Shown: positions 1-4,760 of the stretch, piece after piece
Numbering within the stretch: position 1 is the first letter of the stretch
Layout: each line of letters starts with the position of its first letter
Assembly: GCA_016290255.1 (NCBI GenBank)
Contig: JAEETG010000131.1
Location: forward strand, 1 to 7,441
Direction of reading: 5' to 3'
DNA from: Clostridia bacterium
Lineage (GTDB): Bacteria; Bacillota; Clostridia; Christensenellales; UBA1242
Length of the DNA stretch: 7,441 bases
The notes under the pieces: model-generated
What the model was told of the DNA's origin: nothing
Database searches by the model: none
Seen by the model: the letters and a program-made list of their open reading frames with translations, nothing else
Program-made: the position numbers and the translations under genes

Positions 1-1
1 A

Positions 2-208
2 AGTGAGATGCCAGGATATCCGCACGAAGAAATTATGGCAAGCGGAAGTTTTGTTTCTGGTTCCACAATTGAACTAAGTTGTGACGGGCCAATCTGCCCA
101 CCATACACAGCCTATATGCAAGGAGGGCTCACATATGAATATGGCAAACTCGGCCTTTTGATATCTCTCACCCACCTGCAAAACATGAAAAAAGAAAAGA
201 CTAATTGA
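2..208 (+). CDS. C-terminal end of a methionine gamma-lyase family (YnbB/aluminium-resistance-type) PLP protein, 5' partial
   Basis: The reading frame is open from the left edge (codons from base 2) to a TGA at 206-208, so only the last 68 codons are visible. The conserved C-terminal block of this family is clear: MPGY near the start, then EEIMASGSFVSGSTIELSCD, then PPYTAYMQGGLTYEYGKLG. In family members the equivalent text is roughly PGY-x-D-x-VIMAAGTF-x-QGASIELSADGP followed by QGGLTYEHAK. These proteins have the fold of cystathionine/methionine lyase PLP enzymes; the physiological reaction is poorly established. The PLP lysine and most of the protein lie outside the window. The tail after the conserved block is short and ends in a Lys-rich stretch whose codons form the left arm of the terminator. 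I am sure of the family and unsure of the substrate. Confidence 0.85.
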   Translation, partial: SEMPGYPHEEIMASGSFVSGSTIELSCDGPICPPYTAYMQGGLTYEYGKLGLLISLTHLQNMKKEKTN

Positions 209-220
209 TATTAGTCTTTT
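195..220. terminator. Bidirectional intrinsic terminator between convergent genes
   Basis: A perfect 11-bp stem (AAAAGACTAAT at 195-205, ATTAGTCTTTT at 210-220) closes a TGAT loop and is followed by a T-run to 222. On the minus strand the A-run at 195-198 plus 191-193 supplies a U-tract, so it can serve both the partial gene on the left and the nuclease gene on the right. The hairpin contains the left gene's stop codon in its loop, and the nuclease stop codon (211-213) lies in its right arm. Confidence 0.85.
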
Positions 221-1251
221 TTGTTATCAACATATTCACAATGATAACCACCCGCTTGCTGTCTTAAACCTTTACAAGCCATGGAAATATTTGAGGCATT
301 TATTTTCATTTCTCTTGCCGCATCAGAAATTGATATAAACTCATTAATTATTTCTTTCGTTTTTATATCTTTCATCAATACTTTTTTACATTTTGGTAAT
401 TTTGATTTTTCAATACCACATTTTGGGCAACCAGTACCATATGCTCTATGACCAATAGTAGATTCATATTCATATCCACATTTTGAACATATCCACCATA
501 CTTTCTTATCTGAATAAGGTTTAAACATTTCTGGTTTTAACTTTCCGTTTTTACTATAATTCCACTCTTTAGCGATATTTGGAAACTTAGTCAAAAAAGA
601 ATCTTTCAGTGTATTAAAATTCATATAATTTTGTATTTCAGCCCTATCTCTATCTATGTTAATATTAATATTATGCATAAATCCCTTGAAATTCAAAAAA
701 GATAATAGCTGGTCAATTACATTGACTAAATAATTTGATTTATATAAATATTTTTTGTCACCAAATTGATAATCAGCCACTCCTAGTGCAAATTTTTCTC
801 TAATTCGAATCATTTTTATATTTCTGCAATGACAAAGATCATATTTTTTAAGATCTCTTTTTAAATCATTCCCTTTTCCATGCCAAGCAAAGCCGTCATA
901 TTCTATTGCATAATTAATAGAGGGGATAAAAATATCAAGTTCCATTTTTCCCAACCATGATGCTTTATACCTATTTATTGCATCAGGATACAATTTTTTA
1001 ACATAATAATATATACACTGTTCAGCAAAAGATGTTTGCCTACCTGAATAACAAATTGGACAATTTGTTCTCTCATCACTAGCTCTATGTAAAATTGTTG
1101 CCTGATATTCATGTCCAACAGGGCACTTCCAACACACTTTTTTACCACTACCACAAGTTAGTTTATCAGGAAAAAGACCCAGAGAATTATTCTTCTCCCA
1201 GTCCCATTCTTTCATTAGTTCTTTATTGTTTATGATATAATCTTTTCTCAT
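211..1251 (-). CDS. Composite nuclease: zinc ribbon, Vsr-like endonuclease core, second zinc ribbon, NUMOD-like DNA-binding tail
   Basis: This 346-residue protein is probably a site-specific DNA endonuclease of the homing type. Residues ~11-67 form a zinc-ribbon module of the DUF4379 kind (EWDWEKN, then C40xxC43 and C64xxC67). Residues ~73-155 look like a Vsr/PD-(D/E)XK-related core: E77 in a helix, ELD106 in a strand, then AIEYDG (115-120), WH124, D133, and a closing MIRIRE strand (147-152). E77, D106, H124 and D133 fit the E-D-H-D pattern of Vsr-like homing endonucleases. A second zinc ribbon spans ~219-278 (KEWNYSKNG, C255xxC258, C275xxC278). Residues ~290-340 resemble NUMOD1 (ISDAAREM, SNISMACKG, AGGYHCEY). 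An open frame extends upstream to 1365, but that part lies inside the tRNA, so I place the start at ATG 1251-1249, just before the first domain. No Shine-Dalgarno sequence precedes it. The function is inferred from motifs only. Confidence 0.8.
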   Translation of the reverse strand: MRKDYIINNKELMKEWDWEKNNSLGLFPDKLTCGSGKKVCWKCPVGHEYQATILHRASDERTNCPICYSGRQTSFAEQCIYYYVKKLYPDAINRYKASWLGKMELDIFIPSINYAIEYDGFAWHGKGNDLKRDLKKYDLCHCRNIKMIRIREKFALGVADYQFGDKKYLYKSNYLVNVIDQLLSFLNFKGFMHNININIDRDRAEIQNYMNFNTLKDSFLTKFPNIAKEWNYSKNGKLKPEMFKPYSDKKVWWICSKCGYEYESTIGHRAYGTGCPKCGIEKSKLPKCKKVLMKDIKTKEIINEFISISDAAREMKINASNISMACKGLRQQAGGYHCEYVDNKKD

Positions 1252-1257
1252 ATCATA

Positions 1258-1286
1258 ATTATAACACAAAAAAGAAAAAGAACCAA
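1258..1286 (-). promoter_or_regulatory. Promoter of the nuclease gene, nested in the tRNA terminator and predicting a leaderless mRNA
   Basis: On the minus strand a perfect TATAAT (1258-1263) follows TTGGTT (1281-1286, three of six consensus bases) at exactly 17 bp. Only six bases separate the -10 from the ATG, so the expected start point is at or within a base or two of the start codon. The -35 overlaps the right-hand arm of the tRNA terminator. The -10 and spacing are good, the -35 is weak. Confidence 0.55.
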
Positions 1287-1302
1287 GTTTTTGATTCTTT
1301 TT
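1266..1302 (-). terminator. Intrinsic terminator of tRNA-Gly
   Basis: Reading the minus strand, AAAAAGAATC (1302-1293) pairs with GGTTCTTTTT (1284-1275) through ten base pairs including one T-G wobble, around an 8-base loop, and is followed by CTTTTTTGT. It begins three bases after the encoded CCA end, which is a normal position for a single-tRNA transcript. Confidence 0.65.
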
Positions 1303-1305
1303 TAT

Positions 1306-1379
1306 TGGAGCAAGTGAAGGGAATCGAACCCTCATTGAGTGCTTGGGAAGCACCTGTTCTACCACTAAACTACACCTGC
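1306..1379 (-). tRNA. tRNA-Gly, anticodon CCC, CCA end encoded
   Basis: The minus strand folds as a complete 74-base cloverleaf. The acceptor is GCAGGTG (1379-1373) with CACTTGC (1316-1310), containing one G-U pair. The D loop carries AGTGGTAGAAC. The anticodon stem GGTGC/GCACT closes the loop TTCCCAA, which places CCC at positions 34-36 and so reads GGG glycine codons. The T arm has the TTCGATT loop with stem GAGGG/CCCTT. The discriminator base is T, as expected for bacterial tRNA-Gly, and CCA (1308-1306) is genomically encoded. It has its own promoter and terminator. The isotype rests on anticodon and discriminator; I cannot see whether another tRNA-Gly exists in the genome. Confidence 0.95.
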
Positions 1380-1388
1380 ATGATTTTT

Positions 1389-1417
1389 ATTATAGCAAAC
1401 TTTTTAAAATAAATCAA
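1389..1417 (-). promoter_or_regulatory. Promoter of tRNA-Gly
   Basis: On the minus strand a perfect TATAAT (1389-1394) is spaced 17 bp from TTGATT (1412-1417, four of six consensus bases). The -10 ends nine bases before the tRNA 5' end, which gives the short leader normal for a tRNA transcript. Confidence 0.75.
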
Positions 1418-1498
1418 TTATTTTTGAAAATACAATACAAAAAATGGATTTTATATAAAGAAAAATATGTGAAAAATGGCAATATTTATGAAAAATAT

Positions 1499-1527
1499 TT
1501 TACTTTTTTTTCGAAATCTCTTATAAT
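1499..1527 (+). promoter_or_regulatory. Promoter of the three-gene operon (lysoplasmalogenase-like, GGCT-like, phosphodiesterase)
   Basis: TTTACT (1499-1504, four of six consensus bases) and a perfect TATAAT (1522-1527) are 17 bp apart. The predicted start point near 1534 leaves a leader of about 20 bases before the AGGAGG ribosome binding site (1539-1544) and the ATG at 1553. The remainder of the 1380-1552 gap is AT-rich and holds only this promoter, the opposing tRNA promoter and the inverted repeat listed separately. Confidence 0.65.
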
Positions 1528-1540
1528 AACATTATAAGAG
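1518..1540. promoter_or_regulatory. Candidate operator: perfect 10-bp inverted repeat over the -10
   Basis: CTCTTATAAT (1518-1527), a 3-base spacer AAC, and ATTATAAGAG (1531-1540) form a perfect dyad of 23 bp. It contains the whole -10 hexamer and the expected transcription start and runs up to the ribosome binding site. Because the left half lies upstream of the expected start point, it would not be transcribed as a complete hairpin, which favours a DNA-level repressor site. No regulator gene is visible in the window. Confidence 0.45.
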
Positions 1541-1552
1541 GAGGAAGAAATT

Positions 1553-2248
1553 ATGACACTTTTTTATATCTTGCTCGCACTATCTTTTGTTGTTTGCACA
1601 ACATTTATTGTTATGCAAAACGAAAAGCAACCACTTTTGAGTTTGTTCTTGAAAGGAGTTGCATCAATCACCGTGTTTATTGTTGGAATTTATGCCGCAT
1701 TAAAAGTTGGCGTGATTGCCAGCACAACTGGAATTTTGTTTTTAATTGGACTGGTTTTATGTTTGTTTGGAGATGTTCTGCTCGCCATTTTGGAGTTTAA
1801 GACTGAAGACAAATATAGCGTTATCAACTTGGGGTCATCAGCATTTTTTGCTGCACATGTGTTCTTCTCACTTGCGTTTATCACAATGACCCAAAACTGG
1901 ATTGCAACAACAATCTGCCTTGCATTTGGACTTTTGATGGTTGGAGTTATTTTCTTTATGCAAAAGCCACTCAAGATGGATTATAACAAAAGCACCGCTC
2001 TCACCTTAATCTACACATTTGGGCTATCAACAGCACTTGCATTTAGTGTTGCAAACATGATTCTTTCTAGCTTTAATTTGTTTAGCATACTTTTGTTTGT
2101 TGGATTTTTGCTATTCTTTGCAAGCGATTTGGTTCTTTCTGGAATATACTTCAAAGAAAACACTTCAAGAAAAACGTATTATGTGAACTACGCTTTATAT
2201 TATTTGGCAATACTAACAATTGCTGTTAGTTTTATTGCATTAATTTAG
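1553..2248 (+). CDS. YhhN/TMEM86-family membrane protein, lysoplasmalogenase-like
   Basis: A 231-residue, very hydrophobic protein with about eight predicted membrane segments and short polar loops. It matches the YhhN family: GLVLCLFGDVLL at 66-77 with the conserved Asp (D74), GSSAFFAAHVFF at 94-105 with the conserved His (H102), FFASDLVLS at 188-196 with the second Asp (D192), and a final segment NYALYYLAILTIAVS. In characterised animal members these acidic and His residues belong to an enzyme that hydrolyses the vinyl-ether bond of lysoplasmalogens, giving an aldehyde and a glycerophospho-headgroup; bacterial members are less studied. Length is usual for the family. ATG 1553 is supported by AGGAGG eight bases upstream. 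It is the first gene of an operon, ten bases before the next start. The family is clear; enzymatic activity is inferred. Confidence 0.85.
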   Translation: MTLFYILLALSFVVCTTFIVMQNEKQPLLSLFLKGVASITVFIVGIYAALKVGVIASTTGILFLIGLVLCLFGDVLLAILEFKTEDKYSVINLGSSAFFAAHVFFSLAFITMTQNWIATTICLAFGLLMVGVIFFMQKPLKMDYNKSTALTLIYTFGLSTALAFSVANMILSSFNLFSILLFVGFLLFFASDLVLSGIYFKENTSRKTYYVNYALYYLAILTIAVSFIALI

Positions 2249-2258
2249 GAGGAAATAA

Positions 2259-2732
2259 ATGGGAAGTAAAAATGAAAACCTAACATTGTTTGCATATGGA
2301 ACAAACATTTCTCAAACAGAAATGAAAAGTCACTCAGAAAATGCAATGTTCATTGGTTATGGAGAACTTGAAAACTTTTCACTAAAGTTTAGAGGATTTC
2401 AGGGGCACGCAATTGCAACTCTTGAAAAGCAAAAAGGTGCAAAAGTTCCAATTGCAATTTATGATTTAACACAGGCTGACCGTTTTACCATCGACAACTT
2501 TGAAAAGTTTCCTTATGCCTACATTAGAAAAAAAGTTAAAACAACAATAAATGGAAAAACCCTTAAGGGAAACATTTATATTTTAAAAATCAAACTTGAG
2601 CCAAACCTTCCAAATGATGAATATATCAAAGCTTTGAGGCTTGCCTACTTTGAGGCTGGCTTTGATGATGCCCCAATTGACGAGGCAATTAAAGAATGTG
2701 GCGGAACAGTTAATGAAGAGGAGCTTTATTGA
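2259..2732 (+). CDS. Gamma-glutamylcyclotransferase-like (AIG2/GGCT-fold) protein
   Basis: A 157-residue soluble protein. The N-terminal strand and loop LFAYGTNISQTEM (10-22) correspond to the family's YGSN-x(4)-M signature. The mid-region IDNFEKFPYAYIRKKV (78-93) corresponds to the LDxxEG...Y.R..V block, with E82 in the position of the catalytic acid. Characterised members release 5-oxoproline from gamma-glutamyl peptides or amines, but many bacterial members have no known substrate. The usual Ser after YG is Thr here (T15), a conservative change. The AGGAGG site overlaps the previous gene's stop codon (2247-2252), six bases from the ATG, and its own TGA overlaps the next start, so translational coupling is likely on both sides. 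Fold assignment is good; the substrate is unknown. Confidence 0.75.
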   Translation: MGSKNENLTLFAYGTNISQTEMKSHSENAMFIGYGELENFSLKFRGFQGHAIATLEKQKGAKVPIAIYDLTQADRFTIDNFEKFPYAYIRKKVKTTINGKTLKGNIYILKIKLEPNLPNDEYIKALRLAYFEAGFDDAPIDEAIKECGGTVNEEELY

Positions 2733-3892
2733 TGGCGAAATATAATTTACCTGACTACTCTAACTCATATGTTAACATGATTTCATCTGTTGCAAAAAGA
2801 TTTGGCGTGAACACAGGTCACGAAGGTATTCCAGAACTAGACAAAAAACTGAAATCAAAAACACAAAACACCATTGTTATGCTTCTTGATGGAATGGGGC
2901 TAGACACCTTGGAAAACGCTTTGCCAAAAGATAGTTTTCTGCGAAAACACATTGTGAAAAACATTAGTGCAATCTTCCCCACAACAACAACAGCAGGAAC
3001 AATGAGTTACAAAACAGGGCTAACCCCAATTGAACATGGTTGGCTTTCACTGTTTTTGTATTTCAAAGAAGTTGGAGAAAGCGTTAACCTCTATTTGAAC
3101 ACAGATGCATATTCAAGAAAACAAGCAATTCTCCCTAACATTGCAGAAACAATTTTGGGTTTTGAAAACATCTATGAAAAAATTGAAGAGCAAACAAAGA
3201 AAAAAGTGAAAGCATATGGTGTTAGCGTTCAAGAGGCTCGTGACCTTTTTGGCAACATAACACAAATAACTTATGACACTTTCCCCGAGATGTGTTCATA
3301 TCTCAAAACTTTGTGCTCTCTTGATGGCGAAAAGGTTATTTATGCCTACCACAACGAACCAGACCACGCAATGCACAAATTTGGTCCACACAGTGAAGAA
3401 GTTTCAAAAATGCTTATTGAAATGGACGCAGAACTTGAAAATCTTTTTTTAAGCTGCCCAAACACAACATTTGTTGTTTCTGCTGACCACGGTCAATGCT
3501 ATGTTGAAAAGGTTTTTGATTTAGCGCAATATCCAGATTTAAACAGCACTCTTTTGATGCCTCCAACAGGAGGACCAAGAGCATTTAACATATTTGTTAA
3601 ACGCGGAAAAGATGCTGAGTTTAAGAGGCTTGTTAAAAAATATTTAGGTGATGAGTTTGTTTTGTTCTCCAAAAAACAAGTTTTGGAAATGAACCTGTTT
3701 GGTGTTGGAACTCCGCACCCAAAAATTGATGACTTCTTGGGTGACTATTGGATTGTGAGCACTGGAAAATCAAACTTATGTTATTCAACTCAATATAATA
3801 ACGAAACTCCTCAACCAATTGGTGCTCATGGTGGGCTAACAAAAGAAGAGCTTGTTGTGCCACTGATTTTCTTCCAAAATAAGAAAAAATAA
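2732..3892 (+). CDS. Type I phosphodiesterase/nucleotide pyrophosphatase-family enzyme (alkaline phosphatase superfamily)
   Basis: A 386-residue enzyme with a complete set of superfamily two-metal ligands: D53 in VMLLDGMG, a nucleophilic Thr in FPTTTTAG (84-87), D211 and H215 in EPDHAMHKFGP, D252 and H253 in SADHGQ, and H366 in AHGGLTKEE. The PDxxxHxxGP form is that of the NPP/type I phosphodiesterase branch, so phosphodiester or pyrophosphate hydrolysis is more likely than simple phosphomonoester removal. There is no signal peptide or membrane segment, so it should act in the cytoplasm. An in-frame TTG at 2729 is possible, but ATG 2732 sits eight bases from GAGGAG (2718-2723) and overlaps the upstream TGA by one base. 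It is the last gene of the operon. Substrate unknown; phospholipid headgroup esters are a guess from the YhhN neighbour. Confidence 0.85.
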   Translation: MAKYNLPDYSNSYVNMISSVAKRFGVNTGHEGIPELDKKLKSKTQNTIVMLLDGMGLDTLENALPKDSFLRKHIVKNISAIFPTTTTAGTMSYKTGLTPIEHGWLSLFLYFKEVGESVNLYLNTDAYSRKQAILPNIAETILGFENIYEKIEEQTKKKVKAYGVSVQEARDLFGNITQITYDTFPEMCSYLKTLCSLDGEKVIYAYHNEPDHAMHKFGPHSEEVSKMLIEMDAELENLFLSCPNTTFVVSADHGQCYVEKVFDLAQYPDLNSTLLMPPTGGPRAFNIFVKRGKDAEFKRLVKKYLGDEFVLFSKKQVLEMNLFGVGTPHPKIDDFLGDYWIVSTGKSNLCYSTQYNNETPQPIGAHGGLTKEELVVPLIFFQNKKK

Positions 3893-3919
3893 AGAACTCT
3901 ATGATTAGAGTTCTTTTTT
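3891..3919. terminator. Bidirectional terminator between the three-gene operon and cmk
   Basis: AAAGAACTCTA (3891-3901) pairs perfectly with TAGAGTTCTTT (3906-3916) around a TGAT loop, with a T-run at 3914-3919. On the minus strand the A-rich flank before 3893 gives a U-rich tail. It overlaps the phosphodiesterase stop codon, and the cmk stop codon (3918-3920) adjoins it. Confidence 0.88.
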
Positions 3920-4667
3920 ATCTAAATGACATTTTGGCACATTTATTTTCATAGTGAGATAAAATATTTTTCTCTTCTTGTTTTTCTTCCCTCTTTTTTT
4001 GCTCTTCAATAGATAGAACTTTGTCCACAACAATTTTTGCACATTCCAAAACACTTTTGTTTGATGTGTCAATCACAATTGCATCATCACATTTTTTTAG
4101 AGGGGAAATTTCCCTGTGCATATCACGAAAGTCGCGTTCAACAAGTTCTTGTTCAACCTTTTTTGCGTCAACAAACTCACCAAGTTTTTCATAGTCTTTC
4201 ACTCTTCTTTTCGCTCTTATTTCAGCGCTGCAGGTGACATAAACTTTTATTTCAGCATCTGGGAATATTTCTGAACCAATGTCTCTTCCTTCCATAACAA
4301 TTCCACTGTTATAGTTTTTTGTTTCACGTTGCAGAACTCTAACTTTTTCACGAATATATGGCTTTAGTGAATATTTTGCAACATTGCAACTTATTTCTTC
4401 TGTGTGAAGATGGCTTGTTATGTTTTCACCGTTGACAAACATCACCAAACTCTTGTTTTCGTCATACACAAGTTTGATATCCAAATTATTTATTAAAACA
4501 TGAAGTAAATCATCTTGGTTATCCAAAATGTTTCGCTTTAGTGCCTCGTATGTTATTGCTCTATAAAAATATCCTGCACTAAAAAATCCAAAATCTAGTT
4601 CTTTTGCCACCTCTTTTGCAAGGCTCGACTTCCCTGCACCTGACACTCCATCAATTGCTATAATCAT
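3918..4667 (-). CDS. cmk: Cytidylate kinase
   Basis: Cytoplasmic enzyme that transfers phosphate from ATP to CMP and dCMP in pyrimidine nucleotide salvage and recycling. Visible signatures: the P-loop GVSGAGKSS (7-15), the YFYRA helix start (33-37), VRVLQRE (109-115), GRDIG (127-131) followed by FPDAEIKVYVT, the LID-type RAKRR (151-155), and RDFRDMHREISPL (178-190). At 249 residues it is about 25-30 longer than usual, owing to a Lys/Glu-rich tail (about 220-249). The canonical D(T/S)GA motif before YR is replaced by SAGY (30-33). ATG 4667 is preceded by GGAGAGGA. The gene lies downstream of metG with a hairpin between them. The function is secure, although the tail and the altered motif are unusual. 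Confidence 0.93.
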   Translation of the reverse strand: MIIAIDGVSGAGKSSLAKEVAKELDFGFFSAGYFYRAITYEALKRNILDNQDDLLHVLINNLDIKLVYDENKSLVMFVNGENITSHLHTEEISCNVAKYSLKPYIREKVRVLQRETKNYNSGIVMEGRDIGSEIFPDAEIKVYVTCSAEIRAKRRVKDYEKLGEFVDAKKVEQELVERDFRDMHREISPLKKCDDAIVIDTSNKSVLECAKIVVDKVLSIEEQKKREEKQEEKNILSHYENKCAKMSFR

Positions 4668-4694
4668 TTTTTCCTCTCCAAAATTTGTTTTCTC

Positions 4695-4726
4695 AAAAAA
4701 AGCATTTAAGCAAAAAGCTTAAATGC
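4695..4726 (-). terminator. Intrinsic terminator after metG, or attenuator ahead of cmk
   Basis: A perfect 10-bp stem GCATTTAAGC/GCTTAAATGC (4726-4717 and 4711-4702 on the minus strand) with a 5-base loop is followed by seven T (4701-4695). It starts six bases after the metG stop codon. The U-tract ends only about 15 bases before the cmk ribosome binding site, so any cmk transcript starting upstream must pass through it. Confidence 0.85.
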
Positions 4727-4731
4727 AATTT

Positions 4732-4760
4732 TTTATAATACATCCTTTTCTGTAAGTCTA
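4732..4760 (-). promoter_or_regulatory. Weak candidate promoter for cmk inside the metG 3' end
   Basis: On the minus strand TAGACT (4755-4760, four of six consensus bases) and TATAAA (4732-4737, five of six) are 17 bp apart. The predicted start would fall about at the first base of the hairpin, which makes it an awkward promoter. I list it because no better one is visible between metG and cmk. Confidence 0.3.

Noticed and set aside
206..208. TGA read as Trp (Mollicutes-type code)
   Set aside because: TGA sits at natural family ends of two genes, and the Trp codons checked are TGG.
1306..1330. tRNA-Gly 3' end as an integration attachment site for the nuclease region
   Set aside because: I found no second copy of the tRNA 3' sequence near the other end of the nuclease gene (around 200-260), and there is no integrase.
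1252..1365. Upstream extension of the nuclease frame to a start codon at 1365
   Set aside because: The extension is encoded by the tRNA-Gly body and its terminator, and the first zinc ribbon begins shortly after ATG 1251.
1343..1537. Plus-strand open frame of 64 codons across the tRNA and promoter region
   Set aside because: It runs antisense through the tRNA, has no ribosome binding site and low-complexity composition.
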